Shown one piece after another: positions 1-7,299 of a stretch of DNA of 45,668 nt. Source of the stretch: Pseudomonadota bacterium. Lineage in GTDB: Bacteria; Pseudomonadota; Alphaproteobacteria; Sphingomonadales; Sphingomonadaceae. A program made the position numbers and the translations under genes. Where the stretch lies: NCBI GenBank assembly GCA_023433445.1, contig JAEZCS010000160.1, positions 1 to 45,668 on the forward strand, in the 5' to 3' direction. The stretch's first letter is position 1; every line of letters begins with the position of its first letter. The notes beneath the pieces are model-generated. The model saw nothing but the letters and a program-made list of their open reading frames with translations, did not search any database and was not told the DNA's origin.

Positions 1-36
1 TGGGACAAGACGCAGCATCGCTTTCCCAATCTCTGA
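1..36 (+). CDS. C-terminal fragment of an upstream gene (partial)
   Basis: The first 36 bases read in frame as WDKTQHRFPNL followed by TGA, and the next gene begins a few bases later on the same strand, so this looks like the tail of an upstream cotranscribed gene. A W-x-K-T-x-H-x-F-P tail reminds me of the C-terminus of NfrB-type membrane glycosyltransferases, which would agree with the NfrA-like look of the next gene. Eleven residues cannot prove this; it is inference from memory. Confidence 0.35.
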   Translation, partial: WDKTQHRFPNL

Positions 37-44
37 CGGTGATC

Positions 45-1103
45 ATGCATAATATCAGCACGGCACGCGGACGGCCGGTCCGTTTCTTCGCATTCTTCAT
101 GGGCGGCTGGGTCATTCTGCGCGTCGCCAGCACCATGATCGACGGAGACATCGAAAAACTTTCGCCACTACAGCCTGAACCTGTGGCCGCCGCCGAGCCA
201 ATCACGCCGCAAACAGAGCGCGTGGCGTCGACCAGCTCCGCAACAATCCGACCTCATGCTGCGCAATCATCGGTGAGAAAGCCATTCTTCGCTTCAGAAA
301 AAACAGTCGTTACGATGGCTGCGATTTCTGAGCCGGCGTCCACACCAAAATACGCCCCCGCGCCCGAGCCAATGATGGAGAAGGGTGAGCGCGACCCATC
401 AAAGCCCTCTGGTCAACCGGCCCCACCCGCATTCCCCCTGGCCTCCGTCACCAACCCGCAACCAGATCGCTGGCATGCCAGCGCTTGGCTCCTTTGGCGC
501 GAAGGCAGCGGCAACACGCGCGACCTTGTCACCGCCGGCAGGCTCGGCGGATCGCAGGCCGGGCTTCGCATTGACTATGACATGACCCCAGAGAGCGTCA
601 GTCGCGCCGCCCTCTACGGTCGCGTGAGCACTGCTCTCAACCGTCCTGCCCAGCCTGAGGGCGCCTTGGGTGTCACCTGGCAGCCTGTAAGATCGGTCCC
701 ACTGGCGATCGCTGGGGAGCGTCGCATTGCATTGGGAGACGGCGCGCGCAACGCAAATGCCGTGTTTGCAGTCGGTGGCTTTGGCCCCAGGCCCGTGCTC
801 GGCAATGTGGAAGCCGAAGCCTATGCGCAGGCAGGCATGGTCGGGTTCAATCGACGCGACCTTTTCGCAGATGGAAAGCTTTCCCTGCTGACGCCAGTGA
901 CCCGAACACCAGCGCGCACGGGGATCAGCCTCTCGGGAGGCGCACAACCGGAGGTGGCAAGGCTCGACATTGGGCCGGAAGTTCAGCTCCGCCTGCCGCT
1001 TCCTCGCGCAGCATCGCGGCTAAGCATAGAATGGCGGGAGCGCGTAGCTGGCCGGGCTGCGCCCTCATCTGGTCTTGCAGTGACCCTCGGAGGCGATTTT
1101 TAG
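45..1103 (+). CDS. Hypothetical envelope protein with Pro/Ala-rich linker and beta-barrel-like C-terminal domain
   Basis: About 352 residues. An N-terminal hydrophobic stretch (roughly residues 10-32, RFFAFFMGGWVILRVAS) looks like a signal anchor. A low-complexity Pro/Ala/Thr-rich region follows to about residue 140. The C-terminal 200 residues (from WHASAWLLW) alternate polar and hydrophobic residues and end in Phe (LAVTLGGDF), as outer-membrane barrels do. The pattern (a GG-S-Q-A-G-x-R motif, then a W-R-x-R-V-A-G motif near the end) resembles the C-terminal region of NfrA-like phage-adsorption or exopolysaccharide export proteins of sphingomonads; that is recall, not a search. Start chosen at ATG 45; GTG 39 is in frame and possible. 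The preceding gene stops at 36, so the two are probably one transcript. Confidence 0.6.
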   Translation: MHNISTARGRPVRFFAFFMGGWVILRVASTMIDGDIEKLSPLQPEPVAAAEPITPQTERVASTSSATIRPHAAQSSVRKPFFASEKTVVTMAAISEPASTPKYAPAPEPMMEKGERDPSKPSGQPAPPAFPLASVTNPQPDRWHASAWLLWREGSGNTRDLVTAGRLGGSQAGLRIDYDMTPESVSRAALYGRVSTALNRPAQPEGALGVTWQPVRSVPLAIAGERRIALGDGARNANAVFAVGGFGPRPVLGNVEAEAYAQAGMVGFNRRDLFADGKLSLLTPVTRTPARTGISLSGGAQPEVARLDIGPEVQLRLPLPRAASRLSIEWRERVAGRAAPSSGLAVTLGGDF

Positions 1104-1162
1104 GATTGGGCCACCCTCAACACCTTTATCTTGAGGCCCATTCAGCCTAACCCTGCAGGCAC

Positions 1163-2077
1163 ATGGATCTCTACCTGCCCATCGCCAATCTATCGGTGAA
1201 CGCGCTGGTGATCATAGCCCTTGGCGGTGTGGTCGGCCTGCTTTCCGGCATGTTCGGCGTCGGTGGAGGGTTCCTCACGACGCCGCTGCTCATCTTCTAT
1301 GGTATCCCGCCGACCGTGGCGGCCGCCTCCGCAGCGTCGCAGGTCACCGGCGCCAGCGTTTCAGGCGTAGTCACCCACATGGCCAAAGGCACGGTGGATT
1401 TCCGGATGGGCGGCGTCCTCATCGGCGGCGGCGTCATCGGCGCTGGCATAGGCGTGCTGCTGTTCCGGCTGCTCCAGTCGATAGGCCAGATCGATACGGC
1501 GATCGGCATTCTCTATGTGCTGATGCTCGGCGGCATCGGCATGTTGATGGCAAAGGAATCGATCCAGGCTCTCATCAGCCTGAAAACGGGCAAGCGCTTG
1601 CAGGCGCGCAAACGCCGCCACCACCCCCTTGTCGCCGCGCTGCCGATGCGGTGGCGCTTCTACCGGTCCGGTCTTTACATCTCTCCGCTGGCGCCCCTGA
1701 TTTTGGGTCTCGCCACGGGAATATTGACGACATTGCTGGGCGTCGGCGGCGGCTTTATCCTCGTGCCCGCAATGCTTTACCTGCTGGGCATGACAACCCA
1801 GTCGGTGGTCGGCACGTCGCTGTTCCAGATCCTGTTCGTCACCATGGCGACCACCATGATGCACGCCATGACCACAAAGGCGGTCGATCTCGTCCTTGCC
1901 CTGCTGCTGCTGATCGGCAGCGTGACCGGCGCGCAGATCGGCACCCGCATTTCGATGTCGGTGCGGCCCGAATATCTGCGTATATTATTGTCGGTGATCG
2001 TGCTGCTGGTCGCCGCCCGCATGGCGTTAGGTCTCGGTTTCCGCCCCGACGAAATCTACACGGTGGAAGTGCGTTGA
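1163..2077 (+). CDS. TauE/SafE (TSUP) family permease
   Basis: 304-residue inner-membrane protein of the TSUP family, whose members carry sulfite, sulfoacetate or other small organic anions. Both internal repeats keep the family glycine motif: GMFGVGGGFLTTPLL at residues 29-43 and LLGVGGGFILVPAML near 190-204, each followed by a conserved helix. About eight membrane segments surround a basic cytoplasmic loop (KTGKRLQARKRRHH, about 140-155). The stop codon overlaps the start of the next gene, so the two are translationally coupled. The substrate cannot be read from sequence. A second, more distant TSUP gene lies at 27459-28244. Confidence 0.9.
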   Translation: MDLYLPIANLSVNALVIIALGGVVGLLSGMFGVGGGFLTTPLLIFYGIPPTVAAASAASQVTGASVSGVVTHMAKGTVDFRMGGVLIGGGVIGAGIGVLLFRLLQSIGQIDTAIGILYVLMLGGIGMLMAKESIQALISLKTGKRLQARKRRHHPLVAALPMRWRFYRSGLYISPLAPLILGLATGILTTLLGVGGGFILVPAMLYLLGMTTQSVVGTSLFQILFVTMATTMMHAMTTKAVDLVLALLLLIGSVTGAQIGTRISMSVRPEYLRILLSVIVLLVAARMALGLGFRPDEIYTVEVR

Positions 2078-2838
2078 GCTTGCGCTTGCGCCTTGCCCTT
2101 CTTCCCTCCCTGCTGATGCTGCTCGGCGGTGCAGGGGAGCCGATGCTCGTTCCCGATGTCTCGCAACGGGAAGTGGAAATCCAGTACAGCTTCACCGGCG
2201 CGGACCTGCTGCTATTCGGCGCGATCGTCTATCCGGATGGGCGGCTGCCCAGTAGAGCTGCAGATATACTGGTGGTCCTCAAAGGCCCCGACCAATCCAT
2301 CATCATGCGTGAGAAGCAGAAAGTCGCAGGCATCTGGGTTAACGCCGACAGCGCACGGTTTCGCTCTGCTCCCAGCTTCTACGCAGTCGCTTCCTCGCGC
2401 CCCATCGCAAGGCTCGTCGATGAACGAACCGCCGCCATCTACGAACTTGGCGTGGACAAACTGCAATTATCCCCCTCCTCCCTCAATGACAGCGCGGAGC
2501 TGAATCGCTTCCAGGCAGGGTTGATCGACTTGCGGGAACGGACCGGCCTGTTCGCGGAACATCAGGGTTCGGTGGAGATCACCGGCGGCGTGTTGTACCG
2601 GGCACGCATCCCCCTCCCCGCCCGCGTCATCGTCGGCGACTATACTGCGGAAACCTTCCTGGTACAGGACGGCCGGGTTGTCGCCGCCGCCGTCCGCGAC
2701 ATCACTATCCGCAAGTCCGGGTTCGAGCGGTTCATGGCTGTCGCGGCCGAAAGATGGTCCTTTTTGTACGGACTCACCGCCATCTTGCTGGCCGTGGGCA
2801 TGGGGTGGGCGGCCGGAGCCATTGCCCGGCGCTTCTGA
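2074..2838 (+). CDS. TIGR02186 / Alph_Pro_TM family membrane protein
   Basis: 254 residues. It starts at TTG 2074, which overlaps the TGA of the TSUP permease in a TTGA arrangement; no ATG in this frame lies near the expected start. The order is a signal peptide (LRLALLPSLLMLLGG, first 20 residues), a periplasmic beta-rich domain with the motif VEIQYSFTGADLLLFGAI near residues 33-50, and one C-terminal membrane helix (FLYGLTAILLAVGMGWAAGAI) ending in RRF. This fits the alphaproteobacterial family TIGR02186/PF09608, of unknown function and habitually encoded beside a TauE/SafE permease. The overlap and conserved pairing suggest a partner subunit of the transporter; that is inference. Confidence 0.85.
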   Translation: MSLRLRLALLPSLLMLLGGAGEPMLVPDVSQREVEIQYSFTGADLLLFGAIVYPDGRLPSRAADILVVLKGPDQSIIMREKQKVAGIWVNADSARFRSAPSFYAVASSRPIARLVDERTAAIYELGVDKLQLSPSSLNDSAELNRFQAGLIDLRERTGLFAEHQGSVEITGGVLYRARIPLPARVIVGDYTAETFLVQDGRVVAAAVRDITIRKSGFERFMAVAAERWSFLYGLTAILLAVGMGWAAGAIARRF

Positions 2839-2842
2839 ATAT

Positions 2843-3274
2843 TCAGGGCTTCAGGTCCACGCGCTCATCGTCTGGGAAAAGATATTCCAGCAGCAAGGAG
2901 CGATGGCATCCATCCGCTTCACGCTCGAAGCATAGCAAGGCGGTAGACTGCTCTTCGGCCAGGTCGCGCAACTGTTCGGCCTGCACGATGGCTTCCGGCA
3001 GGTCGAGCTGGCCTGAATAAATCTCCCGCAGCTTCGCGTGATTGCCCTTGCGCGCTGCTTCCCGGCCCTCGGCAGGTGTGCCCAAAGCCTTCAGCCCCAC
3101 ATAATCGATCCCCGCCTCCTTCAGCCCCGCAGCCAGGATGTTCTTGGAAAAGCCCGGCCGCCGAGACAGCGGCACCGCCCTTATGTCGGCCAGCAGCTTG
3201 ACGCCGGCCTCCTGCAGCGCTGCTATCAACTCCGCCTGCGTAGCCCCTTCATACCCGATCGTGAAAATGCGCAT
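2843..3274 (-). CDS. DUF488 family protein
   Basis: 143 residues on the minus strand, convergent with the membrane protein gene (4-base gap) and divergent from pyrB. The N-terminus MRIFTIGYEGATQAELIAAL, the following LLADIRAVPLSRRPGFSK and the late Cys/His motif LLCFEREADGCHRSLLLEYL are typical of DUF488, a small soluble family of unknown biochemical role. Length and motifs are complete, so it looks intact. The ATG start has no competing upstream start. No function can be assigned from this context. Confidence 0.88.
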   Translation of the reverse strand: MRIFTIGYEGATQAELIAALQEAGVKLLADIRAVPLSRRPGFSKNILAAGLKEAGIDYVGLKALGTPAEGREAARKGNHAKLREIYSGQLDLPEAIVQAEQLRDLAEEQSTALLCFEREADGCHRSLLLEYLFPDDERVDLKP

Positions 3275-3318
3275 GATATTGAGATAGGAAGGCAGCGGCG
3301 ACTTCCAAGCTTCCTGCC

Positions 3319-3346
3319 TTGCCCTCTTTCCTGCCCTCGCCTAAAG
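3319..3346 (+). promoter_or_regulatory. Putative promoter of the pyrB operon
   Basis: TTGCCC at 3319-3324 and CTAAAG at 3341-3346 are separated by 16 bases, just upstream of pyrB. The same pair with the same spacing, in otherwise similar surroundings, precedes tRNA-Trp (5582-5609). The -35 box is close to TTGACA and the -10 is weak. The match between the two sites is visible; promoter function is inferred. Confidence 0.35.
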
Positions 3347-3355
3347 GGTCCGTTC

Positions 3356-4351
3356 ATGCCCGACATCACCGTTCCATCCGCCTCGCCCGATCTGACTGGC
3401 CGGGCGTTGTTTCCGCATCGGCATCTTCTCTCCATCGCCGACCTGTAGCCCTGGGAAATCCGTTTCCTGCTGGACGAGGCGGAACATTGGGCGCGGACCA
3501 ACCGGGATAATGCGCGCAAACATGACGATCGTCTGGCGGGCATGACGCAGATCAACGCCTTCTTCGAAAACAGCACCCGCACCCTGCTGTCCTTCGAGAT
3601 CGCCGGCAAGCGTTTGGGCGCGGACGTGGTGAACATGCACGCCGGGCAGTCGAGCGTGAAGAAAGGCGAAACGCTGATCGACACGGCGATGACGCTGAAC
3701 GCCATGGCCGCCGACGTCATCGTCATCCGTCACGCCAGCTCGGGCGCGGTCGCGCTGATTGCCGACAAGGTCGATTGTCCGGTCCTGAACGCAGGCGATG
3801 GCTGGCACCAGCATCCCACGCAAGCACTGCTCGACGCCCTCACCATCCGCCGCCGCAAGGGAGGGTTCGAAGGTCTGGTCGTCGCCATTTGCGGAGACGT
3901 TCTGCACAGCCGGGTTGCCCGCTCCAACATGCTCTGCCTGGCAGCTTTGGGAGCGCAGGTGCGCGCGGTCGCACCCCCAACGCTGATGCCCCCGGAAGTC
4001 GAAATGCTTGGCGCTACGCCTTACAACCGAATGGACGAAGGCTTGGCCGATGCCGACGTCGTCATGATGCTGCGCCTTCAAAATGAGCGGATGGACGGCG
4101 CCTTCATACCCTCACCGCGAGAATATCACATGCTCTACGGCCTGACGTCGGAACGGCTCACCATCGCCAAGCCCGACGCGCTGGTCATGCACCCCGGCCC
4201 CATGAACCGGGGCGTTGAAATCTCAAGCGTGGTTGCGGACCATCCGGAACGCTCAGCCATTACGGAGCAAGTTGAAATGGGCGTCGCCATCCGCATGGCC
4301 TGCCTCGACGTTCTGACGCGGAGTGCACGTGGCGTGGAGGGCTGGGCATGA
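3356..4351 (+). pseudogene. pyrB: Aspartate carbamoyltransferase catalytic chain, interrupted by an in-frame TAG
   Basis: PyrB condenses carbamoyl phosphate with aspartate, the first committed step of UMP synthesis. The reading frame from ATG 3356 (AAAGGG Shine-Dalgarno) would encode 331 residues, the normal length, but codon 31 at 3446-3448 is TAG, in the context IADL-stop-PWEIRF. I recall the Sphingomonadaceae form as IADLQPWEIRF, so a single CAG to TAG change explains it. Everything downstream is intact: the carbamoyl-phosphate loop STRT at codons 73-76, HPTQ at 153-156 and HPGPMNRG near the end. The next in-frame ATG is at 3542 (codon 63), which would drop the whole N-terminal helix region. 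The gene overlaps the next by ATGA. It could be a recent null mutation, a suppressed amber or a sequence error; there is no other damage or decay. Confidence 0.85.
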
Positions 4352-5571
4352 GCAAGCTTGCCATCATCAACGGCCAACTGGCTGACCCCGCCGCCGCCGA
4401 CCTCCGCCCCGGCGCGGTCCTGATCGAAGGCGATCGCATCCTGGCCGCTGGCGACATTGATGTGCCGGACGACGCGGAAAAGGTCGACGCCGCAGGCTTG
4501 GTGGTCGCGCCCGGCCTTGTCGATCTGGGCGTCTTCGCGACCGACAAGCCCGCCTTCCACTTCGGGGGCATCACACGGGCGGCGCTCATGCCCGATCAAT
4601 CATCCACGCTCGATGAGGCCGGGCTCATCCGCCAGGCCGCACGAGCGGGCAAGCCTGACTTCTGGGTCCATCCCATCGCCGCCGCCACGCGCGGCCTGAA
4701 GGGTACCGAGCTGGCTGAAATCGGCATGATGCAGGCTGCGGGCGCGAAAGCCGTGGCCACCGGCCGCCAATGGATCGCCGATTCGGGCGTCATGATGCGC
4801 GTCCTCGCCTATGCCTCGGGCCTCGGCCTCACCGTCATCTCTCACGCCGAAGACAGCGGGCTTGCTGGCAAGGCCGTGGCGACGAGCGGCGAAACCGCGA
4901 CGCGGCTTGGCCTGTCCCACGCTCCCGCCTGCGCCGAAGCCATCGCCATCGCCCGCGACATCATGCTCGCGCGTGAAACCGGCGCGGCGGTCCATTTCCG
5001 GCTTGTGACGACGAAGGCGGGCTTCGACCTTATCAGGGCGGCAAAGACAGAGGGGCTGAAAATCAGCTGCGGGATCAGCCCTGCCTATCTCTATCTCGCG
5101 GACAATGCCGTCACGGATTTCCGCACCTTCGCCCGCCTGTCGCCCCCACTACGGTGCGAGGATGATCGCAAGGCGGCCATCGCGGCGGTGGCTGACGGGA
5201 CGATCGACGTCATCACGTCCAGTCATGACCCTCGGGACGCTGAGGACAAGAGGCTCCCCTTCGCCGACGCCGCGCCTGGCATGGCGGGGGCCGAGACATT
5301 GCTTGCCTTGTCGCTCAACCTCGTGCGCGAAGGTCATCTTTCGATGACCCGGTTGATGACGCTGCTCAGCGCCAATCCAGCCCGCATCCTGGGCATCAAC
5401 GCGGGCAGTTTCGCAAGTGGCAGCGCGGCCGACCTCATCTTCATCGATCCCGGCGCACCCTGGATCATTGATTCCGCCAGGATGGCCGCACAGGCAGGCA
5501 ACACACCCTTCGATCGCATGCCCGTACAGGGCCGCGCCCGCCGGGTGATGAAGGGCGGCTTTTTCCTCTAA
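4348..5571 (+). CDS. Dihydroorotase-like protein lacking metal ligands (pseudo-DHOase, PyrC'/PyrX type)
   Basis: 407 residues of the amidohydrolase fold, overlapping pyrB by ATGA. Family dihydroorotases bind zinc through an HxH motif after strand 1 (PGLxDxHxH). Here the position reads PGLVDLGVF (residues 56-63), with Gly61 and Phe63 instead of histidines. The histidine pair later in the barrel is reduced to AVHFRLVTTKAG, and the catalytic Asp region reads SSHDPRDAEDK. The protein is therefore probably not an active dihydroorotase. In Pseudomonas an inactive PyrC' is encoded directly after pyrB and is needed to assemble active ATCase; the same architecture suggests the same role here. An active pyrC should then lie elsewhere. 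Automatic annotation will probably call it dihydroorotase. Confidence 0.85.
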   Translation: MSKLAIINGQLADPAAADLRPGAVLIEGDRILAAGDIDVPDDAEKVDAAGLVVAPGLVDLGVFATDKPAFHFGGITRAALMPDQSSTLDEAGLIRQAARAGKPDFWVHPIAAATRGLKGTELAEIGMMQAAGAKAVATGRQWIADSGVMMRVLAYASGLGLTVISHAEDSGLAGKAVATSGETATRLGLSHAPACAEAIAIARDIMLARETGAAVHFRLVTTKAGFDLIRAAKTEGLKISCGISPAYLYLADNAVTDFRTFARLSPPLRCEDDRKAAIAAVADGTIDVITSSHDPRDAEDKRLPFADAAPGMAGAETLLALSLNLVREGHLSMTRLMTLLSANPARILGINAGSFASGSAADLIFIDPGAPWIIDSARMAAQAGNTPFDRMPVQGRARRVMKGGFFL

Positions 5572-5581
5572 AGTTTCCTGC

Positions 5582-5609
5582 TTGCCCTCCCACGCCTGCC
5601 ACGCTAAAG
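5582..5609 (+). promoter_or_regulatory. Putative promoter of tRNA-Trp
   Basis: TTGCCC at 5582-5587 and CTAAAG at 5604-5609 have 16-base spacing and lie about 20 bases before the mature tRNA 5' end, a plausible distance for initiation. The same box pair with the same spacing precedes pyrB at 3319-3346. Function is inferred from position and from this recurrence. Confidence 0.35.
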
Positions 5610-5628
5610 CGCCCTCCTTCGCCGGTAC

Positions 5629-5704
5629 AGGAGTGTAGCTCAGCTGGTAGAGCGTCGGTCTCCAAAACCGAATGCCGGGGGTTCGAGTCCCTCCACTCCT
5701 GCCA
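5629..5704 (+). tRNA. tRNA-Trp (CCA)
   Basis: A 76-base cloverleaf with an encoded 3' CCA. The acceptor stem AGGAGTG (5629-5635) pairs perfectly with CACTCCT (5694-5700), followed by G and CCA at 5702-5704. The anticodon stem TCGGT/ACCGA encloses the loop CTCCAAA, giving anticodon CCA at 5662-5664. The D loop contains AGCTGGTAGAGC and the T loop GTTCGAGTC. Placement directly before secE-nusG is a common bacterial arrangement and they may share a transcript. Confidence 0.97.
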
Positions 5705-5870
5705 AGCAACTGGTCGCGATCCTTGATTTTTCAACGGTTCGCGGTTAGCTGCCCGAGCGAAGATGGGTCGCGAAGCCAGCGGCCGCACCCCGGGGCGCCG
5801 ACATGGCGGGGTCCGGAGGGCGGACTGTTGCTTCGCGCTTTGGTGTTTGTTCGAACGTTTTGAGGCAGTG

Positions 5871-6077
5871 ATGGCGAAGGTTTCTCCGGGCGAATTCGTC
5901 AATCAGGTGAAGACCGAAGCGTCTAAGATCGTGTGGCCCACGGGCCGCGAAACGGTCATGACCGCGATTATGGTTGGGATCATGACCACGCTGCTCGGCC
6001 TCTTCTTCTTCGGCATCGACACCTTTTTCGGCGCGGTTGTTCAGTGGCTGCTGAGCTTCGCTGCCGGAGCAGCTTGA
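5871..6077 (+). CDS. secE: Preprotein translocase subunit SecE
   Basis: 68 residues, the short single-span form of SecE usual outside the enterobacteria. It clamps the SecY channel in the inner membrane. The amphipathic start (SPGEFVNQVKTEASKIVWPT) carries the family W-P-T/S motif before the single membrane helix (TAIMVGIMTTLLGLFFFGID), and the C-terminus ends FAAGAA. ATG 5871 follows a GAGG Shine-Dalgarno. It lies downstream of tRNA-Trp and 57 bases before nusG, the canonical order. Confidence 0.96.
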   Translation: MAKVSPGEFVNQVKTEASKIVWPTGRETVMTAIMVGIMTTLLGLFFFGIDTFFGAVVQWLLSFAAGAA

Positions 6078-6134
6078 GTTCTTTATCTGCCGCGGTTTCC
6101 CGGGAAATCGCTTGTGGGAGTTTGAAACGGTAAC

Positions 6135-6671
6135 ATGGCGCGCTGGTACATCATCCACGCCTATTCGGGCTTCGAAAACAAGGTCAAGGAATCGATCCTG
6201 TCCGAAGCCGAGCGCATGGGCCTCTCCCAGCTGGTCGAGCAGGTGGAAGTTCCCACCGAGACCGTGACCGAAGTGAAGCGCGGCAAGAAGGTGCAGGTCG
6301 AACGCAAGTTCATGCCTGGCTACGTCCTCGCCAAGCTGGCGATGAACGACGACATCTACCACCTCGTCAAGAACACTCCGAAGGTGACCGGTTTCCTGGG
6401 TAGCTCAGGCAAGCCGCAGGCGATCAGCGAAACCGAAGCCGCCCGCTATTTCGGTGCGCAGAAGGCCGCCGAAGCCGCGCCCAAGCACAAGGTCAATGTC
6501 GATTACGAAATCGGCGACAGCGTCAAGGTGCTGGACGGCCCCTTCGCCAGCTTCAACGGCACGGTCGAGGAACTGGATTTCGAAAAGAACCGCGTCAAGG
6601 TGTCCGTGTCGATCTTCGGCCGCGCCACGCCGGTGGAACTGGACTTCGAACAGGTCGAATTGTCCAAGTAA
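6135..6671 (+). CDS. nusG: Transcription termination/antitermination factor NusG
   Basis: 178 residues, the normal length. The NGN domain (residues 1-110, starting MARWYIIHAYSGFENKVK) binds the RNA polymerase clamp. The C-terminal KOW domain (from YEIGDSVKVLDGPFASFNG, about 123-178) contacts Rho or ribosomal S10. The GYVLAKLAMND loop and VTGFLGSSGKPQ stretch are standard. A GGGAG Shine-Dalgarno precedes ATG 6135. It is cotranscribed with secE. An unusual multi-arm palindrome separates it from rplK, so part of the transcription may end or be processed there. Confidence 0.97.
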   Translation: MARWYIIHAYSGFENKVKESILSEAERMGLSQLVEQVEVPTETVTEVKRGKKVQVERKFMPGYVLAKLAMNDDIYHLVKNTPKVTGFLGSSGKPQAISETEAARYFGAQKAAEAAPKHKVNVDYEIGDSVKVLDGPFASFNGTVEELDFEKNRVKVSVSIFGRATPVELDFEQVELSK

Positions 6672-6677
6672 GCATTA

Positions 6678-6759
6678 CGTCATCCCAGCGAAAGCTGGGA
6701 TCTCGTGCCTTCAGGCCGTTCCCTTGCGGCCTGAGATGCCAGCATCCGCTGGCATGACG
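6678..6759. repeat. Three-armed palindromic element (REP/BIME-like) between nusG and rplK
   Basis: An outer stem CGTCAT (6678-6683)/ATGACG (6754-6759) encloses three hairpins. Arm 1 is CCCAGC-GAAA-GCTGGG (6684-6699). Arm 2 is ATCT with CAGGCCG (6712-6718) pairing to CGGCCTG (6727-6733) and AGAT (6734-6737). Arm 3 is GCCAGC-ATCC-GCTGGC (6738-6753). All stems are perfect apart from a 7-8 base bulge in the middle arm. Palindromes of the CGTCATCCC(A/G)GCG type are common intergenic repeats in alphaproteobacteria (general knowledge); there is no second copy in this window. There is no T tract, so it is not a classical terminator. Confidence 0.8.
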
Positions 6760-6820
6760 ACAAGGGAAGCTAGTGCGGGAGGCTTTCTTCGGAAGGCTGC
6801 TTGACCGCTAAACTTGAACC

Positions 6821-6844
6821 GGTGGATTTGCCCGCAAATCCACC
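6821..6844 (+). promoter_or_regulatory. Perfect hairpin in the rplK leader
   Basis: GGTGGATTTG (6821-6830) pairs perfectly with CAAATCCACC (6835-6844) around a CCCG loop, ending 19 bases before the rplK start codon. In many bacteria ribosomal protein L1 represses the rplK-rplA mRNA by binding a leader structure near this position. The hairpin is seen directly; a role as L1 operator is inference, since a perfect 10-bp stem does not itself show the internal-loop L1 motif. Confidence 0.5.
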
Positions 6845-6863
6845 AGCAACAGAGTGAGTGAAA

Positions 6864-7295
6864 ATGGCCAAGAAGATTACGGGCTATATCAAGCTCCAGG
6901 TGCCCGCTGGAGCCGCCAACCCCTCGCCGCCGATCGGTCCGGCGCTGGGTCAGCGCGGTGTGAACATCATGGAATTCTGCAAAGCGTTCAACGCCTCGAC
7001 GGAAAAGATGGACAAGGGCACCCCGCTGCCGACCATCATCACCGTCTATGCAGACCGTTCGTTCAGCTTCGTCACGAAGCAGCCGCCCGCCACCTACCTG
7101 ATCAAGAAAGCCGTCAACCTGAAGTCGGGCTCCAAGGAGCCGGGCAAGGTCGTCGCTGGCAAGATCACCCGCGCCCAGCTCTCTGAAATCGCGCAGGCCA
7201 AGATGGCCGACCTGAACGCGAACGACATCGACGCTGCGACGAAGATCATCGAAGGCTCCGCTCGCGCGATGGGCCTCGAAGTGGTGGAGGGCTAA
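6864..7295 (+). CDS. rplK: 50S ribosomal protein L11
   Basis: 143 residues, the standard length. The N-terminal domain has the proline-rich QVPAGAANPSPPIGPALGQ segment and the C-terminal domain binds the 23S rRNA GTPase-associated region and ends IIEGSARAMGLEVVEG. L11 sits at the base of the L7/L12 stalk and is required for the RelA-dependent stringent response. The start is ATG 6864 (MAKKITGYIK); an in-frame GTG two codons earlier (6858) would add Met-Lys and does not match the family. rplA follows four bases later. Confidence 0.97.
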   Translation: MAKKITGYIKLQVPAGAANPSPPIGPALGQRGVNIMEFCKAFNASTEKMDKGTPLPTIITVYADRSFSFVTKQPPATYLIKKAVNLKSGSKEPGKVVAGKITRAQLSEIAQAKMADLNANDIDAATKIIEGSARAMGLEVVEG

Positions 7296-7299
7296 GAAC

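Noticed and set aside
1108..1139. Terminator after the first envelope gene
   Set aside because: CCTCAA (1115-1120) and TTGAGG (1131-1136) pair, but the stem is only about six bases and no T run follows.
3446..3448. Amber codon read as pyrrolysine or programmed readthrough
   Set aside because: No pyl genes or readthrough context are visible here and the expected residue is Gln; a plain point mutation or sequence error is simpler.
6678..6759. Palindrome as a tRNA gene or classical terminator
   Set aside because: It has a multibranch shape but no tRNA consensus bases, anticodon or CCA, and no T run after any stem.
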